Shown: in pieces, positions 41,572-51,281 of the stretch
Layout: every line of letters starts with the position of its first letter
Numbering within the stretch: the stretch's first letter is position 1
NCBI RefSeq assembly: GCF_000426685.1
Contig: NZ_AUFV01000017.1
Coordinates: forward strand, 1 to 64,000
Origin: Solimonas flava DSM 18980
GTDB taxonomy: Bacteria; Pseudomonadota; Gammaproteobacteria; Nevskiales; Nevskiaceae
Length of the DNA: 64,000 nucleotides
Direction of reading: 5' to 3'
Notes under the pieces: generated by a model
Databases searched by the model: none
What the model saw: the letters and a program-made list of their open reading frames with translations, nothing else
Told to the model about the DNA's origin: nothing
Made by a program: the position numbers and the translations under genes

Positions 41572-42656
41572 CAGCGCACCTTCAACGACGCCAGGCCGAT
41601 CAGCACCAGAATCAGCGTGATGATCCAGAAGCGCACGATGATCTTCGGCTCGGGCCAGCCCTTGAGCTCGTAGTGGTGGTGCAGCGGCGCCATGCGGAAG
41701 ATGCGTTTGCCGCCGCTCCACTTGAAGTAGCCGACCTGCAGTGCGACCGATACCGTCTCGGCGACGAAGATGCCGCCCATGATCGCCAGCACGATCTCCT
41801 GGCGGACCAGCACGGCGACCACGCCGAGCGCGGCGCCGAGCGCCAGCGCGCCGACGTCGCCCATGAAGACCTGCGCCGGATAGGCGTTGAACCAGAGGAA
41901 GCCCAGGCCGGCGCCGGCGATCGCCGTGCAGAAGATCGCCAGCTCGCCGACGCCGCTGATGAACGGAATGCCGAGATAGGTCGCGAACTTGGCGTTGCCG
42001 CTCGCGTACGCGAAGATCGCCAGCGCCGAGGCGACCAGCACGGTCGGCATGATCGCCAGGCCGTCGAGGCCGTCGGTCAGATTGACGGCGTTGCTGGAGC
42101 CGACGATGACCAGATACGCCCACGGAATGAAGAACAGGCCGAGCGAGATCGACACGTTCTTGACGAACGGCAGGATCAGCGTCGTCTCGGTCGGCGTCTT
42201 CGCCGTGCAGTAGATCAGCGTCGCGACGCCGAAACCGGCCAGCGACAGCCAGAAGTACTTCTTGCGCGCCGGCAGACCCTTCGGGTCCTTGTACTTGATC
42301 TTGATGTAGTCGTCGGCGAAGCCGACCGCGCCGAACGCCAGCGTGACGAGCAGCGCGAACCACACGAAGCGGTTGCTGAGGTCCGCCCACAGCAACGTCG
42401 AAACGCTGATCGCGCCGAGGATCAGCAGGCCGCCCATGGTCGGCGTGCCGGTCTTCTTTAAGTGCGTCTTCGGCCCGTCGTCGCGGACCGGCTGACCGAA
42501 CTTGAAGCGGTACAGGCGCTCGATCAGCAGCGGCCCGAACGAGAAGCAGAAGATCAGCGCGGTCAGGATGCCGAGCACGCTGCGGAACGTCAGATAGGTG
42601 AAGACGTTGAAGCCGCTGACGTGCTGCCGCAGATATTCGGCGAGGTGGTAAAGCAC
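41571..42656 (-). CDS. mraY: Phospho-N-acetylmuramoyl-pentapeptide-transferase
   Basis: A 361-residue ten-helix membrane transferase that makes lipid I. Conserved segments are [34 protein letters not shown] (catalytic Asp pair), [13 protein letters not shown] (Asp) and the [18 protein letters not shown] His motif. The GTG at 42656 overlaps the murF TAG by one base. Confidence 0.97.
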   Translation of the reverse strand: MLYHLAEYLRQHVSGFNVFTYLTFRSVLGILTALIFCFSFGPLLIERLYRFKFGQPVRDDGPKTHLKKTGTPTMGGLLILGAISVSTLLWADLSNRFVWFALLVTLAFGAVGFADDYIKIKYKDPKGLPARKKYFWLSLAGFGVATLIYCTAKTPTETTLILPFVKNVSISLGLFFIPWAYLVIVGSSNAVNLTDGLDGLAIMPTVLVASALAIFAYASGNAKFATYLGIPFISGVGELAIFCTAIAGAGLGFLWFNAYPAQVFMGDVGALALGAALGVVAVLVRQEIVLAIMGGIFVAETVSVALQVGYFKWSGGKRIFRMAPLHHHYELKGWPEPKIIVRFWIITLILVLIGLASLKVR

Positions 42657-44035
42657 TAGTGGGTCCCCCCATGCATCGACTCGCCGGTGAGCGCGGCGAC
42701 GACGCGCTCCATGCGCGACGACCGCGAGCCCTTCACCAGCAGCGTGATGGTGTTGTCGAGTTGCGGCGCGAGCGCGGCCGCGAGTTGTTCGGCGCTGTCG
42801 TAACGCTCGCCGCCGGCGCCGAAGGCCGTCGCGGCCTCGGCTGCGAGCGGGCCGAGCGCGTACAGGCGTTCGATGCCCAGGCGCCGCGCGCTGGCGCCGG
42901 CCTCGGCGTGCAGGCGCGCCGCATCCGCACCGAGTTCGGCCATGTTGCCGAGCACCAGCCAGCGCCGGCCCGGCAGCTCGGCGAGCAGTTCGAGCCCGGC
43001 GCGCAGCGAGCTCGGATTGGCGTTGTAGCTGTCGTCGAGCAGACGCGCGCCCTGCGGCGTCGCCTTCCACGACAGGCGTCCGGCGGCGCCTTCCATCTGC
43101 GACAGGCCGATCGCGATCTGCGCCGGCCCGAGGCCGAGGGCGATGCCGCAGCCGGCCGCGGCGAGCGCGTTCATGACGTTGTGGCGGCCCGGCACCGGCA
43201 GCTGCACCTCGGCCCGGCCCTGCGGCGTCACCAGCGTGAAGCGCGTGCCGGCGCCCGGCAGCGCCTCGACGTGCAGCGCGCGGATGTCGACGCCGTCGCG
43301 CAGGCCGAAGCTCAGCGCCGCTGCCGGCCCGGCCAGCTCCTTCCACAGCGGGAAGAACGCGTCCTCGGCGTTGATGACGGCGACGCCGCCGGCGCCGAGC
43401 GCCGCGAACAGCTCGCCCTTGCCGCGCGCCACGCCCTCGCGCGAGCCGAAGCCTTCGAGGTGCGCGTCGCCGGCCTGGGTGACGACGCCGACGTTGGGTT
43501 CGGCGATGCGCGCCAGCAGGGCGATCTCGCCGCCATGGCTGGCGCCCATCTCGACGACGGCGGTGCGGTGCTCGCCGCGCAGGCCGAGCAGCGTCAGCGG
43601 CACGCCGATGTGATTGTTCAGATTGCCCTGCGTGGCCAGCACCGGGCCGCGCGCGCGGAAGATCGCGGCGAGCATCTGCTTGGTCGTGGTCTTGCCGTTG
43701 CTGCCGGTGACGGCGACCACCGGAATCGCGAAGCGGCGGCGCCACAGCGTCGCCATCTGCTGCAGGCCGGCGAGCGTGTCGGCGACCTTCAGCTGCGGCA
43801 GCGGATCGTCGACGAACTCGGACACCAGCGCCGCCACGGCGCCGGCGGCGCGCGCCTGCGCCACGAAGGCGTGGCCGTCGAAGCGCTCGCCGCGCAAGGC
43901 GACGAACAGCGCGCCGTCGAGCTGCGCGCGGCTGTCGGTGCTGACGCGCGTGAAGCGCCGGTCGGCGCCGCGCAGCTCGCCGTGCAGCGGCGCCAGCAGT
44001 TCGGACAGCGCGAACAGGCTCAGGTCGTCAGGCAC
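42656..44035 (-). CDS. murF: UDP-MurNAc-tripeptide--D-alanyl-D-alanine ligase
   Basis: A 459-residue Mur ligase adding D-Ala-D-Ala to the stem peptide. The ATP loop [31 protein letters not shown] and [18 protein letters not shown] are typical. The GTG at 44035 overlaps the murE end by 16 nt. It uses the product of Ddl encoded downstream. Confidence 0.96.
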   Translation of the reverse strand: MPDDLSLFALSELLAPLHGELRGADRRFTRVSTDSRAQLDGALFVALRGERFDGHAFVAQARAAGAVAALVSEFVDDPLPQLKVADTLAGLQQMATLWRRRFAIPVVAVTGSNGKTTTKQMLAAIFRARGPVLATQGNLNNHIGVPLTLLGLRGEHRTAVVEMGASHGGEIALLARIAEPNVGVVTQAGDAHLEGFGSREGVARGKGELFAALGAGGVAVINAEDAFFPLWKELAGPAAALSFGLRDGVDIRALHVEALPGAGTRFTLVTPQGRAEVQLPVPGRHNVMNALAAAGCGIALGLGPAQIAIGLSQMEGAAGRLSWKATPQGARLLDDSYNANPSSLRAGLELLAELPGRRWLVLGNMAELGADAARLHAEAGASARRLGIERLYALGPLAAEAATAFGAGGERYDSAEQLAAALAPQLDNTITLLVKGSRSSRMERVVAALTGESMHGGTH

Positions 44036-45537
44036 GCGCGCGCCTCCATCCCGACCAGTCCGGCGACGAACGCGCGGTCGCTGAACGCGCGCACCTCGCT
44101 GCCGTAGATCTGGTAGTCCTCGTGACCCTTGCCGGCGATCACCACGACATCGTCGGCGCCCGCCTCGGCGACCGCCGTGCGAATCGCCTCGGCGCGGTCG
44201 TGGATCACGCGCGGCGCCTCGACCGGGCTCGCCGCCAGGCCGATGCCGGCGAGGATCTCGGCGACGATCGCCTGCGGCGATTCGTTGCGCGGATTGTCGT
44301 CGGTGACGATGACGCGGTCGGCGAGCTCGACTGCCGCGACGCCCATCAGCGGCCGCTTGCCGCGATCGCGATCGCCGCCGCAGCCGAATACCACACTCAG
44401 CCGGCCGGCGGTGTGCGCGCGCAGCGCGCGCAGCACCTGGCGCAGCGCCTCCGGCGTGTGTGCGTAGTCGACGACCACCAGCGGCCGCGCGTGCGGACCG
44501 CGGAAGCCCTCGATGCGGCCGGGCACGGTGCGCGCCCGTGCGAGCGCCGCGACCGCGGCATCGAGCGGCAGATCATGCGCGAGCAGCGCGCCGAGCGCGG
44601 CGAGCAGATTGTGGACGTTGAAGCGGCCGAGCAGCGGACTGGCGAGCCGCGCCGTGCCGAGGTGGCTGTCGATCGCGAACGACAGACCGGCGACGTCGAG
44701 CGCCAGATCGCGGGCGATCAGGAAGTGGCCGGCCGGGCGCGGCCCTTCGATGCCGTAGCGGATCACCTGCAGGCGCGTCTCGAGCGCATCGGCCCATTCG
44801 GCGCCGCGCGCGTCATCGCGGTTCAGCACCGCGCTGGCCACGTCGGGCCGCTCGAACAGGCGCCGCTTGGCGGCGGCATAGGCATCGACCGTGCCGTGAT
44901 AGTCGAGATGGTCGCGCGTGACGTTGGTCAGCACCGCGGTGCGGAAGCGGATGCCGGCGATGCGATCCTGATCGAGCGCGTGCGAGGAGACCTCCATCGC
45001 GCAGGCGCGCACGCCGTCGGCGCGCAGCCGCGCGAGCCACTGCTGCAGCACGACCGGATCCGGCGTCGTGTGCGTGTTCTTCTCGAGCGCGCCGACGCGG
45101 CCGAGGCCGATCGTGCCGATGTAGGCGCACGGATGCTGCAGCGCATCGAGCGCCTGCGCGATCAGGTACGCAGTCGAGGTCTTGCCGTCGGTGCCGGTGA
45201 CGCCGACGCAGTAAAGATGCCCCGAAGGCTCGCCGTAGAAGCGCGCGGCGATCTCGCCGGCGCGGCGACCAAGCTGCGGTACGGCGACCTGGGGAATGCC
45301 GATGTCCGGCTCGCCATAGCCGGGCGCCGGCTCCCAGGCGACCGCGGCCGCGCCGCGCCGCAGCGCCTGCTCGAGATGCGCGAGTCCGTGCGTGGTGCCG
45401 CTGCCGCGGCAGGCGAGGAACAGATCGCCCGGCGTGACGCGGCGCGAATCGAGTTCGACGCCGCTCACCTCGAAGTCCGGCGCCGGCACGCCGTAGCCGC
45501 CGAGCAGCGTCTTCAAAGAATGCGTTGCGGCGTTCAC
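44020..45537 (-). CDS. murE: UDP-MurNAc-L-Ala-D-Glu--meso-diaminopimelate ligase
   Basis: A 505-residue Mur ligase. The ATP loop is [19 protein letters not shown], and DNPR (in [14 protein letters not shown]) is the diagnostic motif for meso-diaminopimelate as added amino acid, so the peptidoglycan is DAP-type. The GTG at 45537 overlaps the ftsI stop (GTGA). Confidence 0.97.
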   Translation of the reverse strand: MNAATHSLKTLLGGYGVPAPDFEVSGVELDSRRVTPGDLFLACRGSGTTHGLAHLEQALRRGAAAVAWEPAPGYGEPDIGIPQVAVPQLGRRAGEIAARFYGEPSGHLYCVGVTGTDGKTSTAYLIAQALDALQHPCAYIGTIGLGRVGALEKNTHTTPDPVVLQQWLARLRADGVRACAMEVSSHALDQDRIAGIRFRTAVLTNVTRDHLDYHGTVDAYAAAKRRLFERPDVASAVLNRDDARGAEWADALETRLQVIRYGIEGPRPAGHFLIARDLALDVAGLSFAIDSHLGTARLASPLLGRFNVHNLLAALGALLAHDLPLDAAVAALARARTVPGRIEGFRGPHARPLVVVDYAHTPEALRQVLRALRAHTAGRLSVVFGCGGDRDRGKRPLMGVAAVELADRVIVTDDNPRNESPQAIVAEILAGIGLAASPVEAPRVIHDRAEAIRTAVAEAGADDVVVIAGKGHEDYQIYGSEVRAFSDRAFVAGLVGMEARACLTT

Positions 45538-47348
45538 AGACGCGGCTCCGCGACTTTGACGAGCGCCGCCCCGGCCTTGGCCTTCGGCGCAGAAGCCGGC
45601 GTCTCCGGCGGCAGCGCCACCGTCAGGCGCGGCGCATCCGGCGGCGCCAGATCCGGCGTATCGGTGCCGTCCGGCGAAATCTGCAGCAGGCGCGCCGCGC
45701 CCTGCATCACGTTCGAAAACACCGGCGCCGCGACGAGGCCGCCGTAATAGCCGCCGTCACCCGGTTCGTCGATGACGACCAGACCGACCAGCCGCGGACG
45801 CTCGGCCGGCACCATGCCGACGAACAGCGCCTGATGCCGGTTCGGGTCATAGACGCCGGTATCGGAAAGCTTGCGCGCGGTACCGGTCTTGCCGGCGACC
45901 TGGTAGCCGTGGATCGCGGCGCGCGTCGCACTGCCGCCCGGGGCGACGACGGTCTCCAGCATGTGCCGCACTTCTCGCGCCGTGTTCGCCGAGATCGCGC
46001 GCTGCGGCGGTACCGGCCGGGTGTTCCGGATCAGCCGAAGGTGGGGCATCAGGCCGTCGTTGGCGAGCGCCGCGTAGGCGCGCACCATGTGCAGCGCGTT
46101 GACCGACCAGCCGTAGCCGTACGAGGCCGTCGCCGTCGCGATCTGGCCCCACTCGCTGTAATGGCGCAGCACCGAGCCGGCCTCGCCGGGGAAACCGGTA
46201 TAGATCGGCTCGGCGATACCGAAGCGCTGGAAGCCCGACCACACCGCCTCGGGACCGAGCGTCAGGCCGATCTTGGCGGCGCCGACGTTGCTCGACTTGG
46301 CGAGGATCTTGGCCAGATCCATGACGCCGCCCGGATGCACGTCGCGCACCGTCAGCGCACCGACCTTGAACCAGCCCGGGCCGGTGTCGACCGTACTGGT
46401 CGGCTGGAACAGGCCGAGCTCCAGCGCCTGCGCCACCAGCAGCGGCTTGGCGGTCGAGCCCGGTTCGAACGAATCGACGATCGCACGATTGCGCGTGCCC
46501 GGCGGCTTGCGCTCGCCCGGGTTGTTCGGATTGAAGCCCGGCTGCGAGGCGACCGCGAGAATGTCGCCGGTCGCGCTGTCGGCGATGACGATGCTGCCGC
46601 CCTTGGCCTTGTGGCGGATCACCGCGTCCTTGAGCTCGCGGTAGGCGAGGTACTGGATGCGCAGATCGATCGTCAGCTGCACGTCCTCGCCGGACTGCGC
46701 CTCGGCGAATTCAAGGTTGTCCTCGACGATGCGGCCGGCGCGGTCGCGGATCACGCGGCGCGAGCCCTGCTTGCCGCGCAGCACCGACTCCTGCGACTTC
46801 TCGATGCCCTCCAGGCCGGCGCCGTCACGACCGCAGAAACCGACGATCTGGCCGGCGACCTCGCCGGCCGGGTAGTAGCGCGCGTAGGCCGGGTCGGAAA
46901 ACACGCCGGGCGCGCCAAGCGAGAGCACACGCTTGGCCTCGGCCGGCGACAGCGGATCGCTGATGTAGACGAACTTGCGCTCGGTCCGCGCCTCGAGGAA
47001 CTTGCGGAACTCGGCGGGGCGGCGACCGAGCAGCTTGGCCACCGCTTCGACGTGCTGCGGCGAATCGAGCAGCGCCTGCGGCACCGCCCACAGCGACTCG
47101 ACCGGCGCCGACAGTGCCAGCGGCTCGCCGCGACGATCGACGATCGCACCGCGATGCGCCGGGATCACGACGTTGCGGATGAAACGCTTGCTGCCCTCGG
47201 CGGCGAGGAAGTCCTGATCGATGACCTGCAGCTGGAAGGCGCGACCGAACACCACGCAGGCACCGACGCCGAGCGCGCCGAGCACGAAGGCGCGGCGCCA
47301 GCCGCCGACCGGCTCGGCCGGCGGCGTCACGCTGCGGCGCGCGCTCAT
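45534..47348 (-). CDS. ftsI: Septal transpeptidase FtsI (PBP3)
   Basis: A 604-residue class B penicillin-binding protein. One transmembrane helix (about residues 19-40) is followed by the pedestal and transpeptidase domains with STAK (S298 nucleophile to K301), SSN (352-354) and KTGT (486-489). The C-terminus has a Pro/Ala-rich tail of about 45 residues. The ATG at 47348 overlaps the ftsL stop (ATGA). Confidence 0.96.
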   Translation of the reverse strand: MSARRSVTPPAEPVGGWRRAFVLGALGVGACVVFGRAFQLQVIDQDFLAAEGSKRFIRNVVIPAHRGAIVDRRGEPLALSAPVESLWAVPQALLDSPQHVEAVAKLLGRRPAEFRKFLEARTERKFVYISDPLSPAEAKRVLSLGAPGVFSDPAYARYYPAGEVAGQIVGFCGRDGAGLEGIEKSQESVLRGKQGSRRVIRDRAGRIVEDNLEFAEAQSGEDVQLTIDLRIQYLAYRELKDAVIRHKAKGGSIVIADSATGDILAVASQPGFNPNNPGERKPPGTRNRAIVDSFEPGSTAKPLLVAQALELGLFQPTSTVDTGPGWFKVGALTVRDVHPGGVMDLAKILAKSSNVGAAKIGLTLGPEAVWSGFQRFGIAEPIYTGFPGEAGSVLRHYSEWGQIATATASYGYGWSVNALHMVRAYAALANDGLMPHLRLIRNTRPVPPQRAISANTAREVRHMLETVVAPGGSATRAAIHGYQVAGKTGTARKLSDTGVYDPNRHQALFVGMVPAERPRLVGLVVIDEPGDGGYYGGLVAAPVFSNVMQGAARLLQISPDGTDTPDLAPPDAPRLTVALPPETPASAPKAKAGAALVKVAEPRL

Positions 47349-47635
47349 CGCGCGGCTCCCGCGACCGGCGTCTGGTCGACGATCTCGTAATCGCGCGGCT
47401 CGACCATGCCGAGCTGCTCGCGGGCGATGCGCTCGACGCGATTGTTGCTGGCCAGCGTCGCTTCCTCGAGCTGCAACTGCGCCCACTCCATGTCGAGGCG
47501 CTCGCGCTCGGTGCGCAGCGTCTCCAGCTCGGCGACCAGCGCGCGGTTCTCGTGCTTGGTGCGCACGACGGCGAGCGCCGAGACGATGATCGCGGCGATC
47601 AGCAGCAGCGGGATCATGAGCGTGCCGCGCTTCAT
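47345..47635 (-). CDS. ftsL: Cell division protein FtsL
   Basis: A 96-residue bitopic protein: a short N-terminus (MKRGTLM), one transmembrane helix (about 8-25, IPLLLIAAIIVSALAVV) and a periplasmic coiled coil (about 30-75, ENRALVAELETLRTERERLD...). FtsL joins FtsB and FtsQ in the divisome. The ATG at 47635 has AGGGGAC upstream. It is preceded by a 38-codon open frame that spans the gap from rsmH. Confidence 0.92.
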   Translation of the reverse strand: MKRGTLMIPLLLIAAIIVSALAVVRTKHENRALVAELETLRTERERLDMEWAQLQLEEATLASNNRVERIAREQLGMVEPRDYEIVDQTPVAGAAR

Positions 47636-47748
47636 GACGTCCCCTGCATCAACGCTTCCCGCACGCGGCACGAGAACCGCGACATCGGCAGACGGCGCCG
47701 CCGCACGGGCCGGTTGCCCTGCGAAAGGCTGGCCAGGAACCGGCTCAC
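47632..47748 (-). CDS. Short Arg-rich open frame linking rsmH and ftsL (hypothetical)
   Basis: A 38-residue frame, [20 protein letters not shown]..., begins at a GTG that overlaps the rsmH TGA (GTGA). It ends at a TGA that overlaps the ftsL ATG (ATGA), so it exactly bridges the gap. No family is recognised. It may be a coupling device or chance. Confidence 0.35.
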   Translation of the reverse strand: MSRFLASLSQGNRPVRRRRLPMSRFSCRVREALMQGTS

Positions 47749-48629
47749 GGCAGGCGCTCCGCGATACGCAGCACCGCGCTGCGGGCGCGCGGATTGGCGT
47801 CCGCTTCCTCGCGCGACGGGAACTGCTTGCCGTGCAGCTTCAGCGTCGGCATCTCGCTGCGCGCCGCGTCGCGCAGGAAGCGCTTGACGATGCGGTCCTC
47901 GAGCGAATGGAAGCTGATGACGACGAGGCGGCCGCCCGGCGCCAGCACGCGCACCGCCTGCGCGAGCGCGTCGGACAGCACGTCGAGCTCGCGGTTGATG
48001 TGGATGCGGATCGCCTGGAAGCTGCGCGTGGCCGGATGAATGTGGCGCGAGCGCGGGCCCGGCACCGAAGCAATCAGCGCCGCCAGCTGCGCAGTCGTCG
48101 TCAGCGGCGCCTCGCGGCGCGTCTCGACGATGCGCCGCGCGATGCGCCGGCTGTTGCGTTCGTCGCCGTACTGCCAGAGCACGTCGGCGATCTCGGCTTC
48201 GCCGGCACGCGCCAGCCAGTCGGCCGCCGACTCGCCGGCCTGCGGATTCATCCGCATGTCGAGCGGGCCGTCCTTGCCGAACGAGAAACCGCGCGCCGCG
48301 TCGTCGAGCTGCGGCGACGAGACGCCAAGGTCCATCAGGATGCCGTCGACGCGGCCGGCGACGCCGGCTTCCTGCGCCACCGCCTCCAGCGCGGCGAAGT
48401 TGCAGTGGTAGATCGCGAAGCGGCTATCGGCGCCGAAACGCTCGCGGGCGTGCGCGACCGCCTGCGGATCCTGATCGAGCCCGAGCAGGCGTCCGCGCGC
48501 GCCGAGACGATCGAGCATCGCGGCACTGTGGCCGCCGCGGCCGAAGGTGCAGTCGACATAGACGCCATCGGCGCGGACCGTCAGACCGGCGAGCGCTTCA
48601 TCCAGCATCACCGGCCGATGGAGATTCAT
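47745..48629 (-). CDS. rsmH: 16S rRNA (cytosine(1402)-N4)-methyltransferase
   Basis: A 294-residue SAM methyltransferase (MraW). Segments include [27 protein letters not shown] (motif I), [22 protein letters not shown] and [11 protein letters not shown], ending with the basic segment before RLP. The ATG at 48629 fits the family core; an in-frame ATG at 48680 would add 17 residues and cannot be excluded. It is the second gene of the dcw cluster. Confidence 0.95.
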   Translation of the reverse strand: MNLHRPVMLDEALAGLTVRADGVYVDCTFGRGGHSAAMLDRLGARGRLLGLDQDPQAVAHARERFGADSRFAIYHCNFAALEAVAQEAGVAGRVDGILMDLGVSSPQLDDAARGFSFGKDGPLDMRMNPQAGESAADWLARAGEAEIADVLWQYGDERNSRRIARRIVETRREAPLTTTAQLAALIASVPGPRSRHIHPATRSFQAIRIHINRELDVLSDALAQAVRVLAPGGRLVVISFHSLEDRIVKRFLRDAARSEMPTLKLHGKQFPSREEADANPRARSAVLRIAERLP

Positions 48630-48689
48630 GGCGGCGTCAGGCCCGCTCCAGGCGCGGGCGAAATCGGCATCGAAGGGCATGGCCGCCGA

Positions 48690-49130
48690 TCACCGCTTCA
48701 GCGTCCGGAAGGCATCTTCGAGCGAGGCCAGCAGATCCGAGCCCTCGCCGAAGCGCTGCTCCCAGATGTCGGCCGCCCACAGGTCGAAGCGCGTGTCCTG
48801 GCCCATCAGCACGGCATTGCCGTCGAGGCGTGCGCGGCGCCGCAGCATCGGCGGCAGCAGCACGCGCCCCTGCGCATCCATGGTTGTCTCGACCGCGAAG
48901 CCGACGAAAACCTGCTTGAGCTTCTCGGCGGTGATGCGGTCATCCATCGCCTGGATGTCACGCACGATCCGCTGGAACTCGGGCGCCGGGTAGATCTCGA
49001 TGCACGGATTCGGGCCGGTAGTGATGACGAGCTGCGCACCGCAGCTGTCCGTGAGCGGCTGGCGAAAGCGGGCCGGGATCGCCAAGCGACCCTTGTCGTC
49101 AATCGAAAGTTGATGTGACCCGGCGAACAC
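48690..49130 (-). CDS. mraZ: Transcriptional regulator MraZ
   Basis: A 146-residue protein with two AbrB-like MraZ repeats, each carrying DxKGR/DxxGR (SIDDKGRLAIPARFR near residue 10 and TMDAQGRVLLPPMLR near 80). MraZ binds repeats in its own promoter and represses the dcw operon. The GTG at 49130 (VFAGSHQLSIDDKGR) matches the normal start; a GTG at 49166 would place the operator inside the gene. Confidence 0.9.
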   Translation of the reverse strand: MFAGSHQLSIDDKGRLAIPARFRQPLTDSCGAQLVITTGPNPCIEIYPAPEFQRIVRDIQAMDDRITAEKLKQVFVGFAVETTMDAQGRVLLPPMLRRRARLDGNAVLMGQDTRFDLWAADIWEQRFGEGSDLLASLEDAFRTLKR

Positions 49131-49150
49131 GGCGATTGGCGTGAGGCGTC

Positions 49151-49180
49151 CCCCACTTTCTCCCACTTTCCACCACTATG
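49151..49180 (-). promoter_or_regulatory. MraZ operator: three 10-bp direct repeats
   Basis: On the minus strand three phased units read as GTGGTGGAAA, GTGGGAGAAA, GTGGGGGACG, i.e. TGGNN cores exactly 10 bp apart. This is the arrangement known for MraZ boxes upstream of mraZ. They lie just downstream of the predicted -10, where bound MraZ would block transcription. Confidence 0.85.
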
Positions 49181-49185
49181 CGGCC

Positions 49186-49214
49186 ACTATAGCCCACCGA
49201 CCTACCCCACGCAA
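49186..49214 (-). promoter_or_regulatory. Predicted mraZ (dcw) promoter
   Basis: On the minus strand TTGCGT (49214-49209) and TATAGT (49191-49186) are separated by 17 bp; the -10 matches consensus at five of six positions. The start site would fall at about 49179, at the edge of the MraZ repeats. Confidence 0.75.
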
Positions 49215-49520
49215 GCGCGATTCGGGAGAAAAATCACGCTGAAACAGCGGCTTAGAGCAACAAGATCGGATCGAACAACAATATCCTTAACAAACATCTG
49301 TTTACACCAGAAAGCTAAAGTAAAGCGACAGGTTCCGGCCGACGGCCTGCGCATTTTCCGTTCAGCTGCCTTTCAGCTCGCTGAAGCCGCTTTGGCGACA
49401 ACCGGACAGATTGACTAAAGACGTTCAAATAGAACTTAAATCAATTTTTAATCACAACTTGCATGCACCGGTGCGGCGCATGCGCGCCGACCGGAGCGCC
49501 CCAGCCCGGGGCGAAAAGGA
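49215..49520. other. AT-richer gap between dcw promoter and rnpB
   Basis: About 300 bp with no convincing open frame. Composition is clearly lower in GC than the genes (for example ACAACAATATCCTTAACAAA near 49274 and the stretch before 49450). It may hold further upstream promoter elements for mraZ. No tRNA or other RNA fold is recognised. Confidence 0.55.
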
Positions 49521-49530
49521 AAGAAAAAAT
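49521..49530 (-). terminator. U-tract after RNase P RNA
   Basis: On the minus strand the P1 stem of rnpB is followed directly by ATTTTTTCTT. The P1 helix (GGCCGACTCC) plus U-run can act as the intrinsic terminator. Confidence 0.7.
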
Positions 49531-49910
49531 GGAGTCGGCCTGTAAGCCGGGTTCTGTGCGGACGCCGAAGCGTTCCGGCAACCATTCCTCTAGGCGACGC
49601 ATCACTGCGCCGCTCAAGCAACCTACCCGGAAGGCGCGTGGGCCACGCGTCCTGCCCGTTGCCGGACAGGCCCTTCCCTATTTGGTCTTGCTCCAGGTGG
49701 GGTTTGCCGTGCCGTTTCCGTTGCCGGAACCGCGGTGCGCTCTTACCGCACCGTTTCACCCTTGCCAGCTCCTTGCGGAGCTTCGGCGGTCTGTTCTCTG
49801 TTGCACTTTCCGTCGGCTCGCGCCGCCCAGGCGTTACCTGGCACCTTGCCCTGTGGAGCCCGGACTTTCCTCCCCCGCTTGCGCGGCAGCGGTTGCCCGG
49901 CCGACTCCGG
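49531..49910 (-). ncRNA. rnpB: RNase P RNA (bacterial class A)
   Basis: The minus strand encodes the catalytic RNA of RNase P, which trims tRNA 5' leaders. Terminal P1 strands GGAGTCGGCC (49908-49899) and GGCCGACTCC (49540-49531) pair perfectly. Universal core segments are present: GAGGAAAGTCCGGGCTCC (49872-49855), GGTGCCAGGTAACGCCTGG, CAACAGAGAACAGACCGCC, GGTAAGAGCGCACCG and the 3' ACAGAACCCGGCTTA (49557-49543). About 380 nt is normal for class A. It lies between mraZ and the SRPBCC gene. Confidence 0.96.
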
Positions 49911-49915
49911 CGCGC

Positions 49916-49921
49916 ATTATC
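49916..49921 (-). promoter_or_regulatory. Predicted -10 box of rnpB
   Basis: On the minus strand GATAAT (five of six to TATAAT) ends about 7 nt before the predicted RNA 5' end. I find no good -35. Confidence 0.55.
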
Positions 49922-49982
49922 CGCTGTTTTGCGCCGCGACGCTGCTAGAGTCGGTGGCAAACCAGCATCCAGGGAACGCCGC

Positions 49983-50417
49983 ATGCCGCAGCACGAAGTC
50001 CATTTCCGCGAACGAATCCACGCGCCGGTCGACAGCGTGTTCGAATTCCTCTCGCAGCATCCGAATTTCGCGTCGCTGTTCGGCGGCAGTTGCACGGTCG
50101 TGCGCGCCGGCGATGACCCGCGCGAGCCGAACGGCGTCGGCTCGGTTCGCCGCATCGGGCCGGGCCCGCTGTCGTTCGACGAACAGATCGTCGCCTTCGA
50201 GCGACCGACGCGCCTCGACTACGCGATCGTGCGCGGCGGTCCGCTGAAGAACCACCTCGGCACGATCGCGCTCAAGGCCGACGGCGCCGATACCGATCTC
50301 GACTATGTGATCCGCTTCGACGGCAAGCTGCCGGGCGTCGGCGCGCTGGTCGCCGGCGCGCTGCGCTTCGGCTGGCAGCGCAGCGCACGCAAGGCTTTCG
50401 CCCGCATCGAGCGCTGA
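49983..50417 (+). CDS. SRPBCC-family protein (polyketide cyclase/START-like)
   Basis: A 144-residue protein with the SRPBCC lipid/ligand-binding fold: an N-terminal strand and helix (VHFRERIHAPVDSVFEFLSQHPNFASLF), then GVGSVRRIGPGPLSFDEQIVAFERPTRLDYAIV and a long C-terminal helix. Family members bind hydrophobic ligands or act as cyclases; the function here cannot be predicted. It is followed 20 bp later by the BtuF-like gene on the same strand. Confidence 0.85.
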   Translation: MPQHEVHFRERIHAPVDSVFEFLSQHPNFASLFGGSCTVVRAGDDPREPNGVGSVRRIGPGPLSFDEQIVAFERPTRLDYAIVRGGPLKNHLGTIALKADGADTDLDYVIRFDGKLPGVGALVAGALRFGWQRSARKAFARIER

Positions 50418-50437
50418 AGCCGCACGGATCGCCCGAG

Positions 50438-51199
50438 ATGCGCGTCGTCTCGCACACCTGCTCGAACACCGAGATCGTCTGCGCGCTCGGCGCGCAGGAC
50501 CGGCTCGTCGCGGTCGACGCCGACTCCGACTTTCCGCCGGAGGTGGTCGACCGCCTGCCGCAGCTCGGCCGCGACCTGCAGTTCGACGTCGAGGCCGCGC
50601 TCGCGCTCAAGCCGGACCTCGTGCTGAGTTCGCTCACCGTGCCCGGCCACGATCGCATCGTCGACGCCTTGGCGGCGTCCGGTGTCCCGCTCGTGGTCTG
50701 CAATCCGCAGAGTCTCGACGAGGTGTTCGACGACATCCGCCGTATCGCCGCCGCGCTCCGGCTCGCCGACGCGGGCGCACGCCTGGTCGCCGCCATGCAG
50801 CAGCAGATGCCGGCGCGAACGCCGGCGCCGGACGCGCCGCGGGTGCTCGTCGAGTGGTGGCCGAAGCCGGTGATCGGCGCCGCGCGGCGTTCTTGGGTGC
50901 ACGATCTGATCGAGCGCGCCGGCGGGCGCAACGCGCTGGCCGGCTGCGACGCGCCGACGCAGACGCTCGCCGCCGATGCCGCGCCCGGGGCGCCGGTCGA
51001 CGTGCTGGCGATGAGCTGGTGCGGCGTGAAAGTCGACAAATACCGCGCCGACGTCGTACTGCGGCGCGAAGGCTGGCAGGACGTCGCGGCGGTCCGCCGC
51101 GGACGCGTGGTGCCGATCAGCGAAGCCTTCCTCGGCCGCCCGGGCCCGCGACTGGTCGAGGGCTACCGGCAGCTGCGCGCGGCGATCGAGGGCGTTTAG
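50438..51199 (+). CDS. Cobalamin-binding/BtuF-like periplasmic-binding-fold protein without signal peptide
   Basis: A 253-residue TroA/BtuF-fold protein (helical-backbone metal receptor superfamily): SNTEIVCALGAQDRLVAVDADSDFP, ALKPDLVLSS and a C-terminal lobe with WCGVKVDKYRADVVLRREGWQ and RPGPRLVEGYRQL. Relatives bind vitamin B12 or metal chelates for ABC import. No signal peptide is present (it starts MRVVSHTCSNTE), so it may be cytoplasmic; no transporter genes are next to it. Confidence 0.82.
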   Translation: MRVVSHTCSNTEIVCALGAQDRLVAVDADSDFPPEVVDRLPQLGRDLQFDVEAALALKPDLVLSSLTVPGHDRIVDALAASGVPLVVCNPQSLDEVFDDIRRIAAALRLADAGARLVAAMQQQMPARTPAPDAPRVLVEWWPKPVIGAARRSWVHDLIERAGGRNALAGCDAPTQTLAADAAPGAPVDVLAMSWCGVKVDKYRADVVLRREGWQDVAAVRRGRVVPISEAFLGRPGPRLVEGYRQLRAAIEGV

Positions 51200-51281
51200 C
51201 CGCAGCGGTCGCGGGCGGCGGCACCGAGGCGCGCGCATACGCCTGCCCGCCCGCTCGCGCGATTGCGGGTTCCCGCTTGTC

